A DNA stretch of 64,000 nucleotides from Streptomyces sp. CBMA29 (lineage in GTDB: Bacteria > Actinomycetota > Actinomycetes > Streptomycetales > Streptomycetaceae), in assembly GCF_014596445.1 (NCBI RefSeq), contig NZ_MECL01000196.1, positions 1-64,000 of the forward strand. Direction: 5' to 3'. Below the pieces are notes generated by a model. That model worked only from the letters and a program-made list of their open reading frames with translations. It was not told where the DNA came from and ran no database searches. A program made the translations under genes and the position numbers. Each line of letters starts with the position of its first letter. The first letter of the stretch is position 1. Below, piece after piece: positions 1 to 10,392 of this stretch.

Positions 1-374
1 CCCCCCGCCCCTCGGGCCCGCCGCAGCCGCCGGCCGGCCGCCCCGGGCAGGACCGGCCCCAGGGCGCCCCGAGACCGGACTTCCAGGCCGGACCCCCCTC
101 GTCCCCGGGCCAGGGGCAGGGATACGGACAAGACCAAGGACTGGGCCAAGGACAGGGCCAAGGTCAGTACCAGTCCCGTTCCTCGTCACAGTCACCATCG
201 CCGTCCGCGTCGTACCAGTCCGGGCCGCCCCCCGTGGACGACATGCCGCCGCCGCTGGAGGACGACGTCCCCGAGGACGACGACCCGGATCTCGTCGACT
301 CCGCGCTCAGCGGCCACGACCTCTTCGTACGGGAGCTGGGCGCCACGGTCATAGAGGAGATCGCGCACGACTGA
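1..374 (+). CDS. dnaX: DNA polymerase III subunit gamma/tau, C-terminal end (partial)
   Basis: This is the 3' end of a reading frame that enters from outside the window and stops with TGA at 372-374 (codons begin at position 3). The product is the clamp-loader subunit gamma/tau. What is visible is a Pro/Gly/Gln-rich low-complexity tail with a run of alternating Gly and Gln near 120-170, then an acidic Glu/Asp stretch, and finally the ending DLFVRELGATVIEEIAHD, which I recognise as the conserved C-terminus of streptomycete DnaX. ATPase and collar domains lie upstream of the window. The following ybaB-recR pair is the usual neighbourhood of actinobacterial dnaX, which supports the call. Confidence 0.85.
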   Translation, partial: PRPSGPPQPPAGRPGQDRPQGAPRPDFQAGPPSSPGQGQGYGQDQGLGQGQGQGQYQSRSSSQSPSPSASYQSGPPPVDDMPPPLEDDVPEDDDPDLVDSALSGHDLFVRELGATVIEEIAHD

Positions 375-588
375 GGGCACGGCCCAGGACCCGGACCCGG
401 TCCCGGCCGAGTTCACCACCGCATTTGGGCACCCCACCCCTGGTGGACGCGTTGTACTCCCGTCGGGTGGTCCCGGCCCGGTTCCGATCCTCCGTACGGC
501 GTAGGGCGCTGGGCCGTACGAACACGTAGGCTCGCCCTGTCACGAAAAAGGTGGCACCGCACCGCAGACGCCAGTCAGGAGTAAAACC

Positions 589-921
589 GTGATTCCCGGT
601 GGTCAGCCGAACATGCAGGAGCTGCTCCAGCAGGCCCAGAAGATGCAGCAGGACCTCGCCACGGCCCAGCAGGAGCTGGCCGAGACCGAGGTCGAGGGCT
701 CCGCGGGCGGCGGCCTGGTCACCGCGAAGGTGACCGGCGCCGGTGAGCTGCGCGGCCTGGTCATCGACCCCAAGGCGGTCGACCCCGACGACACCGAGAC
801 GCTCGCCGATCTGGTGGTCGCCGCGGTGCACAACGCGAACGAGGCGGCGCAGGCGGTCCAGCAGGCCAAGCTCGGCCCGCTCGCCCAGGGGCTGGGCGGC
901 ATGCCCGGCCTCCCGTTCTGA
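589..921 (+). CDS. ybaB: YbaB/EbfC family nucleoid-associated protein
   Basis: A 110-residue protein of the YbaB/EbfC family, small dimeric DNA-binding proteins that coat the nucleoid and are almost always encoded between dnaX and recR. The N-terminus is a helical, Gln-rich segment ([20 protein letters not shown]), followed by the family's central beta sheet ([20 protein letters not shown]) and a C-terminal helix. GTG start at 589 is preceded by AGGAG around 578. Upstream, TAGGCT at 527-532 resembles a -10 hexamer, but no convincing -35 is visible. The usual family length is 100-115 residues, so the gene is complete. Confidence 0.93.
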   Translation: MIPGGQPNMQELLQQAQKMQQDLATAQQELAETEVEGSAGGGLVTAKVTGAGELRGLVIDPKAVDPDDTETLADLVVAAVHNANEAAQAVQQAKLGPLAQGLGGMPGLPF

Positions 922-988
922 TCTCTCCGGAAACCCCTCCGGAAACCCCACCGGAGAACCGCAGGAACCGTGAGGAAGGCTCGTCGGC

Positions 989-1588
989 GTGTACGAAGGC
1001 GTGGTCCAGGACCTGATCGACGAACTGGGCAGGCTGCCCGGCGTGGGTCCCAAGAGCGCCCAGCGGATCGCCTTCCATATCCTTCAGGCCGATCCGGCGG
1101 ACGTACGGCGCCTCGCGCACGTGCTGTCCGAGGTGAAGGCGAAGGTGCGGTTCTGCGCGGTGTGCGGCAATGTCGCGCAGGACGAGCAGTGCCGGGTCTG
1201 CCGTGACCCGCGCCGCGACCCCTCGGTGATCTGTGTGGTCGAGGAGCCGAAGGACGTGGTGGCGGTCGAGCGGACCCGCGAGTTCCGCGGGAAGTACCAC
1301 GTGCTCGGCGGCGCGATCAGCCCGATCGAGGGCGTCGGCCCCGACGACCTGCGGATAAGGGAGCTGCTGAGCCGTCTCGCGGACGGCACCGTCACCGAGC
1401 TGATCCTCGCGACGGACCCGAATCTGGAGGGCGAGGCGACAGCGACGTACCTGGCCCGGATGGTGAAGCCCATGGGACTGCGGGTCACGCGACTGGCCAG
1501 CGGTCTCCCTGTGGGCGGTGACTTGGAGTACGCGGACGAGGTCACGCTGGGGCGGGCCTTCGAAGGGAGGCGGTTGCTGGATGTCTGA
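989..1588 (+). CDS. recR: Recombination mediator RecR
   Basis: RecR, 199 residues, acts with RecF/RecO to load RecA at single-strand gaps. In order: helix-hairpin-helix ([20 protein letters not shown], about residues 11-30), a C4 zinc finger (CAVCGN..CRVC, about 53-72), a Toprim domain beginning at [10 protein letters not shown], and a C-terminal Walker-like segment. The GTG start at 989 follows a GAGGAAGG Shine-Dalgarno (972-979). A short inverted repeat (TCTCCGG at 924-930, CCGGAGA at 951-957) separates it from ybaB; two GGAAACCCC copies sit inside it. The length matches the family (about 198-200). Confidence 0.95.
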   Translation: MYEGVVQDLIDELGRLPGVGPKSAQRIAFHILQADPADVRRLAHVLSEVKAKVRFCAVCGNVAQDEQCRVCRDPRRDPSVICVVEEPKDVVAVERTREFRGKYHVLGGAISPIEGVGPDDLRIRELLSRLADGTVTELILATDPNLEGEATATYLARMVKPMGLRVTRLASGLPVGGDLEYADEVTLGRAFEGRRLLDV

Positions 1589-2357
1589 GACCGTGACGAA
1601 GAAGCAGGGCCAGAAGCAGGCTCAGGACCAGAAGCGGGACCAGGGCCAGAAGCAGGCTCAGGCGCAGGACCGGAAGCAGAAGCAGGACCAGATGCGGGGT
1701 CGGGCGCGGGACGTGGCGGGCAAGGAGCAGGAACCGGACGAGTTCGCCGTACAGATCGCGGACCAGATCGAGAGCTTCATCCTCTCGGTCCGCGAGGTCG
1801 CCAAGGGCGACGACCCGGACAGCGCGGTCCCGTACCTGCTGCTGGAGGTCTCGCAGCTCCTGCTGGCCGGCGGCCGGCTCGGCGCGCACGAGGACATCGT
1901 CCCGGACGAGCGGTACGAGCCGGACGTCGGTCCCGAGCCGGACGAGGACGACCTGCGGCAGCGGCTCGCGGCGCTCCTCGAACCGATCGACGTCTACTCC
2001 GAAGTCTTCGACCCGTACGTGCCGCGGTCGACGCCGGTGGCCTGCCGTATCTCCGACGACATGGCCGATGTCGTGGCCGACCTCACACACGGCCTCGCGC
2101 ACTTCAGGGCCGGGAGGATCTCCGAGGCGCTGTGGTGGTGGCAGTTCTCGTACCTGTCCAACTGGGGCTCCACGGCCAGTGCCAGCCTGCGCGCGCTCCA
2201 GTCGCTCGTGGCCCACGTACGGCTGGACAGCCCGCTGGACGAGCTGGACGGTCTGGACACCGGCGGCGACGGGGACGACGAGGAGGAGCTGGCCGAGGAG
2301 GCGGGCAAGGTCATGGAGGCCGAGCTGGGGACGCTGGGGCTGCGTCCGGCGACGTAG
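1581..2357 (+). CDS. DUF5063 domain-containing protein
   Basis: A 258-residue protein starting at the ATG (1581) that overlaps the recR stop, so translation is probably coupled. An in-frame upstream ATG at 1518 exists but lies inside recR and is less likely. Residues from about 55 ([22 protein letters not shown]) through the [12 protein letters not shown] motif to the acidic C-terminus match the DUF5063 family that follows recR in streptomycetes; function is unknown. Residues 7-40 are an almost pure Gln/Lys/Asp run built from imperfect QKQ and QDQ repeats, which looks like repeat expansion at the N-terminus rather than part of the fold. The C-terminal 25 residues are Asp/Glu rich. Confidence 0.85.
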   Translation: MSETVTKKQGQKQAQDQKRDQGQKQAQAQDRKQKQDQMRGRARDVAGKEQEPDEFAVQIADQIESFILSVREVAKGDDPDSAVPYLLLEVSQLLLAGGRLGAHEDIVPDERYEPDVGPEPDEDDLRQRLAALLEPIDVYSEVFDPYVPRSTPVACRISDDMADVVADLTHGLAHFRAGRISEALWWWQFSYLSNWGSTASASLRALQSLVAHVRLDSPLDELDGLDTGGDGDDEEELAEEAGKVMEAELGTLGLRPAT

Positions 2358-2570
2358 GACCGCCCCCGGGCCCACCGCCCCTACAGCACTCACCGGACCC
2401 ACCCCCCGCGCCTTCGGCCGTAAAACTTGCGGCTGATCACGCCTCGGGCGACGTATCTCACCATGCGATACGTGCGGGGCGGATCGTGCCTGCTCGTTAA
2501 ACTGGGCCGACCGCAACAACCCCTGGAAATCCCCCGGCACCCCCTGGGAATCCCTGAGCGAGGAGCGCAC

Positions 2571-3898
<1,328 letters not shown>

Positions 3899-3902
<4 letters not shown>

Positions 3903-4960
3903 GCGGCGGGCCGCGACCGTCGCTCGCCGTGGTGGGGGCGACGGGGGCGGTCGGCACGGTGGTGCGCGAACTCCTCAGCACGCGCCAGGACGTGTGGGGG
4001 GAGATCCGGCTGGTCGCGTCCGCGCGCTCGGCCGGGCGGCTGCTGCCGGTGCGCGGCGCCGAGGCGGAGGTCGTCGCGCTCGACGAGGCGGCCTTCGACG
4101 GGATCGACGTCGCGCTCTTCGACGTGCCCGACGAGGTGGCCGCGCGGTGGGCGCCGATCGCGGCGGCCAAGGGCGTGGTCGTGGTGGACAATTCGGGCGC
4201 CTTCCGGATGGACGACGAGGTGCCGCTCGTGGTGCCCGAGGTCAACGCGCACGCGGTGCGGATGCGCCCGCGCGGCATCGTCGCCAATCCCCACTGCACG
4301 ACGCTGTCGATGATCGTGGCGGTCGGCGCGCTGCACGCCGAGTTCGGGCTGACCGAGTTGATCGTCTCGTCCTACCAGGCGGCCTCGGGTGCGGGACAGG
4401 CCGGGATCGCGGCGCTGCGCGACCAGATGACGAAGGTCGCGGGGACCGACGCGGGCACGCATGCGGGCGATCTGCGCCGCACGGTGGGCGACTTCGGGCC
4501 GTTCGCGGCGCCGCTGGCGCTCAACGTGGTGCCGTGGGCGGGCTCGCTCGTGGGCGACGACGGCTGGTCGTCGGAGGAGATGAAGGTACGCGACGAGTCG
4601 CGCAAGATCCTCGGGCTGCCCGGCCTGCGGGCCACGGCGACCTGCGTACGGGTGCCGGTGATCACGACGCACTCGCTGTCGGTGCACGCGCGGTTCGAGA
4701 ACGAGGTGACGGTCGCGCGGGCGCACGAGATCCTGCGGAACGCGCCGGGTGTCGTGGTCTGCGACGACCCGCGGCACGGTGAGTTCCCGACGCCCGCGGA
4801 CGCGGTCGGTACGGATCCCACGTGGGTGGGGCGCGTGCGGCGCTCGCTCGACGACCCGTGCGCTCTCGAACTGTTCGTCTGCGGCGACAATCTGCGCAAG
4901 GGCGCGGCGCTGAACGCCGTCCAGATCGCCGAGGTGGTGGCGGCGGACATCGCCGCCTGA
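3899..4960 (+). CDS. asd: Aspartate-semialdehyde dehydrogenase
   Basis: Asd, 353 residues, reduces beta-aspartyl phosphate to aspartate semialdehyde with NADPH. The N-terminal Rossmann motif is [12 protein letters not shown] (about residues 11-22). The catalytic cysteine is Cys133 in NPHCTT; the dimerisation/catalytic region contains [13 protein letters not shown] and later [12 protein letters not shown] with the catalytic histidine. The ATG at 3899 overlaps the ask stop by the ATGA arrangement, so the two enzymes of consecutive steps are translationally coupled. Length is typical (340-360). Confidence 0.95.
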
Positions 4961-5275
4961 GGCCGCTGGGGCTCGTACTCGGCAATGTGTCCGGGACAAA
5001 GTTGCTGGTCTGGACCACTTGAACTCACGCACCCGAACGTTGGAGACTTTGCATTCCCCCGCGGGAACCGACTCGCTCGGGGGAGCGTCTTTGTGTCAGC
5101 GCACTGCCCTATGGTCTGGTCCCTAAGGTGCTGTACACCGAGCGTGGTCCGGGGGGAAGCGTCGGTGCAAACAGGGCGTTGAGGAAGAGCTGGTACGCAT
5201 GGGGATATTTGACGCTCCGTCGAGCGGCGTGTCTTGCGCGTACAACCCTGAGGGGGGGATGCGTGTCCAACAGTT
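4961..5275. other. Intergenic region between asd and the sigma-factor gene
   Basis: 315 bases without a convincing gene. It contains the candidate ECF-type promoter listed separately (5064-5091), flanked by an imperfect inverted repeat (TCCCCCG at 5055-5061 and CGGGGGA at 5078-5084). The remainder is rich in out-of-frame short reading frames. A long 5' leader would result if transcription starts near 5098. Confidence 0.5.
5064..5091 (+). promoter_or_regulatory. Candidate ECF sigma factor promoter
   Basis: GGAACC at 5064-5069 and CGTCTT at 5086-5091 are separated by 16 bases. This matches the -35 GGAAC and -10 CGTC elements of ECF promoters such as those used by Streptomyces SigE. It lies about 185 bases before the GTG of the sigma-factor gene, so it may drive that operon (autoregulation or another ECF factor). 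The match is seen; activity is inferred. Confidence 0.5.
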
Positions 5276-5953
5276 GTGGCGGAGGCACTGGGTATCGAGG
5301 CGGCATTCGGACGGCACGGGACGATCGTGCCGCCCCGGCTGCCGCGTCCACGTACGGCGGCATCCGGTGCGCTCTCCGGCGGCATCCCGGTGATCGCACC
5401 CTGGCCGGTCGTGCGGGTCACGGCCGCGGAAGGCGAGGACTCTGACTCGGCGATGGCAGTAGGCACCACGGTCGACCACCTCACCGAGACCTACCGTGCG
5501 CACTACCGTTCACTGCTCGGCCTCGCCGCGCTGCTGCTGGACGACACGGCCTCCTGCGAGGACGTGGTCCAGGAGGCGTTCATCCGGGTGCACTCGGCCC
5601 GCAGCCGGGTCCGCGACCCGGAGAAGACCCTGGCCTATCTGCGCCAGACGGTCGTCAACCTCTCCCGCTCCGCCCTGCGCCGCCGCATTCTCGGCCTGAA
5701 GCTGCTCTCCAAGCCGATGCCCGACATGGCGAGCGCGGAGGAGGGCGCGTACGAGATCCTGGAGCGCGACCAGCTCAAGGCCGCGATGCGTTCGCTTCAG
5801 CGCAGGCAGCGCGAGGTGCTGGTGCTGCGATACTTCGCCGACATGACCGAGGCGCAGGTCGCCGAGACCCTGGGTATCTCCCTGGGCTCGGTGAAGGCGT
5901 ACGGTTCGCGAGGCATTGCGGCGCTGCGCGTCGCGATGGAGGCGACGGCATGA
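5276..5953 (+). CDS. SigE-family (ECF-type) RNA polymerase sigma factor
   Basis: A sigma-70 family factor of 225 residues. Region 2 runs from about residue 68 (LTETYRAHYRSLLGLAALLL) through DVVQEAFIRVHSARSRV to the helix LAYLRQTVVNLSRSALRRR, which contacts the -10 element; region 4 (LQRRQREVLVLRYFADMTEA and GISLGSVKAYGSRG) is the helix-turn-helix for the -35 element. The first 60 residues are not conserved-looking, so the GTG at 5276 is uncertain; MAVGTTVDHLTETY (ATG at 5453) is an alternative. Its stop overlaps the next start by ATGA, pairing it with a membrane protein that may act as its regulator. Confidence 0.88.
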   Translation: MAEALGIEAAFGRHGTIVPPRLPRPRTAASGALSGGIPVIAPWPVVRVTAAEGEDSDSAMAVGTTVDHLTETYRAHYRSLLGLAALLLDDTASCEDVVQEAFIRVHSARSRVRDPEKTLAYLRQTVVNLSRSALRRRILGLKLLSKPMPDMASAEEGAYEILERDQLKAAMRSLQRRQREVLVLRYFADMTEAQVAETLGISLGSVKAYGSRGIAALRVAMEATA

Positions 5954-7269
5954 CCACCCCCGACGACGCGCACGGTATGGAAGACCAGAACAAGAACCAG
6001 GATCAGGGCAAGGGCAAGGGCGCGGACCACGGCGAGGACCGGGGCCGCGACCTGGGTTCCGGCTCCGCCGACGCCGCTTCCGCCCCGGGCTCGGGCTCCG
6101 ACGGCGGCTTCGGCCTCGACGGCGGCTTCGACTTCGCCAGTCTCGAACTCGACCTCGACAGCGCCGACGGTGCCGAGCACACCGCGGAAGAGGCGGCGCT
6201 GCGCGCGCTGCTGCACAACGCGGTCCAGGGCATAGAGGCATCCCCCGAGGCGCTCGACCACCTGCGGCGCGCGGTCCCGGCCCGCAGGCAGCACCGTCGG
6301 CAGGCGCTGGCCGGTGCCGCGGCGGCCGTGGTGCTGGCCGGCATGGCGGTGCCCGCCCTGATCCACGCCGCCGACACCTCCAGCAGCACGAACGCCCTCC
6401 CGGCGAACGTCTCCAGCACCCACGCCTCCGCCCCCGGCCAGGACGGCCACACCAACTACTGGGCGGGCGGCCCCTCCTCGGGCCAGGCGGCCACCGGCAC
6501 CGGCGGCGCGGGCACCTCGTCGAAGAGCCCCACCGACGATCCGCCGCCCGCGACCAGCAGCCCCTCGGACTCGGCGGCGGTCTCCGCGCCCGACTGCTCC
6601 AGCGTCCAGCTCGGCCAGGGTGCCAGCTCCGCCGACTCCCCGGACTCCTCCGGCCGCGTCTACGGCTGGTTCCGCGTCGCCAACGTCTCCGGCGTCCCCT
6701 GTACGGTCCCCGGCAGCGGGCAGGTGCAGGTGCTCGCCGAGGGCTCGGCCGACCCGTCCCGTATCCAGGTCGTCGGCCACACCCCGGGCGACCCGGCGAG
6801 CAGGCTGCCCTCCGGCGTCGACGGACCCGTGGTGCTCGCGCCGGGTGACACCTACGAGGTGCAGTTCGCGTGGGTCCCCGCGGGCAACGGCACCGGCGGT
6901 TGCCCCACGACGCCCACCACTCCGCCGACCACCCCGACGCCCACGCCGACGTCGAGCGACCCCGCGAGCACCGGCGGCCCCACCGGCTCCGACCCGGGCA
7001 GCGGCAGTGGCAGCGGCAGCGGCAGCAACGGCACCTCCACCCAGTTGGGCAGCGGTGACCCGCCGACCAGTCCGCCTCCCGGCAGCGTCGCCCTCAACCA
7101 CACCCCGGCCGCGGGCGCTCCCGTCGTCGACGGCCCCGTCATCCAGAACGCCTGCGCGGGCACCCTCTACACGACGGCCGCACTCCCCGGCACCACCAGC
7201 GGCAACTCCACCCCCGGTACGGAGACGAGCGGCGGCACCGGAACCGACTCGGGAGCGACCAGCCCTTAG
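5950..7269 (+). CDS. Membrane-anchored, Ser/Gly/Pro-rich protein coupled to the sigma factor
   Basis: A 439-residue protein with a Gln/Lys/Gly-rich and acidic cytoplasmic segment (1-100), a basic stretch RRQHRRQ, one transmembrane helix (ALAGAAAAVVLAGMAVPALI, about 118-137) and an extracytoplasmic part with a predicted beta domain (residues about 215-320 with VYGWFRVANVSGVPC and paired Cys) and Thr/Pro/Ser/Gly linkers. No zinc anti-sigma motif is visible. The ATGA overlap with the sigma gene suggests a signalling or anti-sigma role, but that is inference from position only. Confidence 0.75.
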   Translation: MTTPDDAHGMEDQNKNQDQGKGKGADHGEDRGRDLGSGSADAASAPGSGSDGGFGLDGGFDFASLELDLDSADGAEHTAEEAALRALLHNAVQGIEASPEALDHLRRAVPARRQHRRQALAGAAAAVVLAGMAVPALIHAADTSSSTNALPANVSSTHASAPGQDGHTNYWAGGPSSGQAATGTGGAGTSSKSPTDDPPPATSSPSDSAAVSAPDCSSVQLGQGASSADSPDSSGRVYGWFRVANVSGVPCTVPGSGQVQVLAEGSADPSRIQVVGHTPGDPASRLPSGVDGPVVLAPGDTYEVQFAWVPAGNGTGGCPTTPTTPPTTPTPTPTSSDPASTGGPTGSDPGSGSGSGSGSNGTSTQLGSGDPPTSPPPGSVALNHTPAAGAPVVDGPVIQNACAGTLYTTAALPGTTSGNSTPGTETSGGTGTDSGATSP

Positions 7270-7348
7270 GTGCGCGCGGGCTCGGCTCCGGGCCGGTGTG
7301 CGGGTCCCCGGTTGCGGGGCCGCGAAAGGCCCCCCGTACCGTTGTGGT

Positions 7349-8248
7349 GTGTACCGGTTCCTGCTCACCCCGCGCTGGCTCGCGGTCAGCGTGCTGTCGC
7401 TGCTCGCCGTGCCGTTCTGCGTCTTCATGGGCAGTTGGCAGTTGAGCCGGTTCGAGCTGCGGGTCGACTCCCACAAGAGCGCCGAGCAGGCCCAGGGCAA
7501 GGCCGTCGCCGAGGCGGCGGTGCCGTTGGCGACACTGCTGCCGCAGCCGCGCACCCAGGTGCCCGACGGCGCCTCGGGCCGCTCGGTCAGCGCGACCGGC
7601 CGTTACGACTCCTCCCATCAGCTCCTGGTCCCCGGCCGCACCCTCGACGGCCATGACGGCTACTACGTACTGACCCCCCTGCGGGTCGGCGCGGACGGCG
7701 CCGCCCTGCCCGTCGTCCGCGGCTGGCTGCCGGGCGACGCCTCGGCGGCCTCGCGCACCAGTGCCGTACCGGCCGCGCCGACCGGCGAGGTCACCGTGAC
7801 CGGCGCCCTCCAGTACCCGGAGAGCACCGGCACCGACGGCGTGCAGTCCAACGGCGCGCTGCCCTCAGGACAACTCGGCATGATCAGCGCCGCCTCGCTG
7901 GTCAATGTGCTGCCCTACCCGGTCTACAGCGGCTGGATCACCGCGAGCGACCCCGCCGCGCCGCTGAAGGCGGTGCCCCCGGCGGCGGCCCCCAACAGCG
8001 GTCTGGACATCAAGGCGTTCCAGAATCTCGGCTACACCGGTCAGTGGTTCGTCTTCGCCGGCTTCGTCGTCTTCATGTGGTTCCGCCTGGCCCGCCGCGA
8101 GGCCGAGACGCGCGCCGACGCCGAGCTGGGTCTCGTCCCCGACGACGGTGACGACGAGCCGGGGCCGGGGACGAAGGCGGAATCGGGGCCGGACGCCTCC
8201 GGCGCGGACCGGTCGGACACGGTCGTCACCGCGTCCGCCGACGCCTAG
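7349..8248 (+). CDS. SURF1 family cytochrome oxidase biogenesis protein
   Basis: A 299-residue SURF1/Shy1-like membrane protein, a family needed for assembly of aa3-type cytochrome c oxidase. The start YRFLLTPRWLAVSVLSLLAV includes the first transmembrane helix; GSWQLSRFELR follows, as in the family; the periplasmic domain contains PLRVGADGAALPVVRGWLPG and NLGYTGQWFVFAGFVVFMWFR marks the second helix. The C-terminal 45 residues are acidic and probably disordered. GTG at 7349 is chosen because it begins this conserved segment; GTG 7346 is adjacent. It lies 79 bases after the sigma/partner pair. Confidence 0.9.
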   Translation: MYRFLLTPRWLAVSVLSLLAVPFCVFMGSWQLSRFELRVDSHKSAEQAQGKAVAEAAVPLATLLPQPRTQVPDGASGRSVSATGRYDSSHQLLVPGRTLDGHDGYYVLTPLRVGADGAALPVVRGWLPGDASAASRTSAVPAAPTGEVTVTGALQYPESTGTDGVQSNGALPSGQLGMISAASLVNVLPYPVYSGWITASDPAAPLKAVPPAAAPNSGLDIKAFQNLGYTGQWFVFAGFVVFMWFRLARREAETRADAELGLVPDDGDDEPGPGTKAESGPDASGADRSDTVVTASADA

Positions 8249-8268
8249 AGCCGTACGCCGGGCGCAAT

Positions 8269-8316
8269 CTGGCCGCACGCCTGGCCGCACGCCTGGCCGC
8301 ACGCCTGGCCGTATGC
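8269..8316 (+). repeat. Tandem 12-bp repeat, four units
   Basis: Four consecutive copies of CTGGCCGCACGC (the last ends GTATGC) lie just after the SURF1 stop codon. The first three units are identical. Nothing downstream depends on it; it is one of many short tandem arrays in this window. Confidence 0.9.
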
Positions 8317-8491
8317 CGGCCCGGACGACTGTCCGCACGCCTCTTCCGGACGCCGAGCCGCCCGTCCCGTCGTACGCCCGTCCAGTCGTACGCCCACGCC
8401 CGCCCGCCCGGCCGGAGGCTCGTGGCCGCTCCGGGGTCGGACCCGGCTAGGTCCAATCCCGGGGCGGCCAACGGGCCTGCCGCCCTGCGCC

Positions 8492-10294
8492 CTACTCGCC
8501 CGCGTGCTTCAGCGCGAAGGCCAGTTCCAGACGGACCTGCTTGATCCGCTCCTCCACGACCAGCGAACCGTGCCCCGCGTCGTACCGGTACACCTCGTGC
8601 GACTTGTCCAGCTCCCGCAGCCGCTCGACGTAGTTGTCGATCTGGCGTATCGGGCAGCGCGGGTCGTTCATGCCCGCGCTGATGTAGACGGGGGCGGCGA
8701 CCCGCTCGACGTAGGTGAGCGGGGAGGACGCCTCGAAGCGGTCGGGGACCTCCTCGGGGGAGCCGCCGAAGAAGGTGCGGTCCAGCGACTTGAGGGCCTC
8801 CATCTCGTCGGCGTACGCGGCCACGTAGTCGGCGACGGGGACCGCCGCTATGCCCACCGTCCACGCCTCCGGCTGGGTGCCGAGGCCCAGCAGGGTCAGA
8901 TAGCCGCCCCAGGAGCCGCCGGACAGGACGAGCCGCCGCGGGTCGGCGAGGCCCGAGGAGACGGCCCACGCGCGGACCGCCGCGATGTCCTCCAGCTCGA
9001 TCAGGCCGACGCGGTGCTTGAGCGCGTCCGTCCACTCCCGGCCGTAGCCGGTCGAACCGCGGTAGTTGACCCGGACCACCGCGAAACCGTGGTCGACCCA
9101 GGCCGCCGGGCCCGCCGCGAAGGAGTCCGAGTCGTGCCAGGTGGGACCGCCGTGGATCTCGAACACGGTCGGGAACGGCCCCTCGCCGTCCGGCTTCTGG
9201 ACCAGCGCGTGGATGAGGCCGCCGGGACCCTCCACCCACGCGTCCTCCACCGGCACCGACTCCGGCGCCCGCAGCCCCGGCGCCTCCAGTACGACGGCAC
9301 CGGTCGTGGACCGCACCGCGGGCGGGCGCTGCGCCGACGACCACAGATATTCGACCGTCCCGTCGGGCCGCGCGGTGGCGCCGCTGACCGAACCCGGCGG
9401 GGTGTCGAGCCGCGCCAGGGTGCCGGCCGCCAGGTCGTACCGGAACATCTCGCCGCGCGCCTGGTAGTCGTGGACGACGAGCAGCGCCGTGCCGTCCGGA
9501 TACCACTCGGCGTGCACGTCACCGGGCAGGTCTATGGCCAGCCGCGTCTCCACGCCGGTCGCGGTGTCCCAGATCATCGGCAGCCAGCGGCCGGACCGCT
9601 GGTGTCCGACCAGCAGGCGGGTGTCGCCGACGACGGGGGCGAATCCCAGGCAGTCCAGGCCCAGCTCGGCCCGGCCGCCGTCGGTGTCGTCCAGCTCCGC
9701 GGCCGTCGAGCCGTCCGCCACCGACAGCACCCGCAGCGCGCTGTGCATCGCGTCGCCGTGCTCGGTGTGCTCGATCACGACCAGCGTGCCGTCCTCCGAG
9801 AGGTCGCCGACGCTCGCCGACTCCGCGTGCCGGTAGACCTCGGCCGGCTGGCTGTCCGGCCGCACCACGTACACCGACGTGCCCTCGTCGTCGGTGGACC
9901 GTCCGACCACGGCCAGGCCGCCGGGGCCCAGCGCGAGACCGGCCGGGTACGACGCCTCCAGGCCGGGCGCCGCCGGTACGTCCTCACCGCCCGCGAAGGG
10001 CTGCCGCATCCATATCCCGAACTCGTCCCCGTCCGTGTCCGAGAACCACCACACCCACGCGCCGTCCCGGCTCAGCGTGCCGTCCGTCGTCCCGTTCGGC
10101 CGGTCGGTGACCTGCCGTCGCCCGCCTGTCGTCCGGTCCCAGGCGTACAGCTCGTACGTCCCCGTCACGTTCGACACGAACAGGCTGCGGTCCGGGGCGT
10201 CCTCGGCCCACTCGGGCAGCCCCACCCGCGGCGCCCGAAAGCGCTTCTCCCACTCCGGCATGGACCCCGCCGGGGATCCGGTGATCTCGTTCAT
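8492..10294 (-). CDS. S9 family serine peptidase (prolyl oligopeptidase type)
   Basis: A 600-residue cytoplasmic peptidase. Residues 1-350 form a beta-propeller with repeated blades (for example TYELYAWDRTTGGRRQVTDR); the C-terminal alpha/beta hydrolase starts near EDAWVEGPGGLIHALVQKP. Nucleophile Ser461 sits in GGSWGGY, with Asp544 (MNDPRCPIRQ) and His575 (GHGSLV) completing the triad. The chosen start is ATG at 10294 (MNEITGSP) with GGGGG just upstream; longer in-frame extensions upstream run through the universal stress gene and are not credible. Substrates would be oligopeptides; no signal peptide is visible. Confidence 0.9.
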   Translation of the reverse strand: MNEITGSPAGSMPEWEKRFRAPRVGLPEWAEDAPDRSLFVSNVTGTYELYAWDRTTGGRRQVTDRPNGTTDGTLSRDGAWVWWFSDTDGDEFGIWMRQPFAGGEDVPAAPGLEASYPAGLALGPGGLAVVGRSTDDEGTSVYVVRPDSQPAEVYRHAESASVGDLSEDGTLVVIEHTEHGDAMHSALRVLSVADGSTAAELDDTDGGRAELGLDCLGFAPVVGDTRLLVGHQRSGRWLPMIWDTATGVETRLAIDLPGDVHAEWYPDGTALLVVHDYQARGEMFRYDLAAGTLARLDTPPGSVSGATARPDGTVEYLWSSAQRPPAVRSTTGAVVLEAPGLRAPESVPVEDAWVEGPGGLIHALVQKPDGEGPFPTVFEIHGGPTWHDSDSFAAGPAAWVDHGFAVVRVNYRGSTGYGREWTDALKHRVGLIELEDIAAVRAWAVSSGLADPRRLVLSGGSWGGYLTLLGLGTQPEAWTVGIAAVPVADYVAAYADEMEALKSLDRTFFGGSPEEVPDRFEASSPLTYVERVAAPVYISAGMNDPRCPIRQIDNYVERLRELDKSHEVYRYDAGHGSLVVEERIKQVRLELAFALKHAGE

Positions 10295-10392
10295 GCCCCC
10301 ATGATGCTCCGCCCCGACCACATTCGGGCACCCACTCTTCACAGCCTGTGGATAACTCCGTGCCCCGGCCGCCGCGGACCATCGCCCCGCCG

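Noticed and set aside
2358-2570. Lysine riboswitch or leader upstream of ask
   Set aside because: No lysine-riboswitch helices could be recognised in the 213 bases; only GC-rich sequence with possible promoter motifs.
8249-8491. CRISPR-like array at the 12-bp repeat
   Set aside because: Units are adjacent without spacers; a simple tandem repeat.
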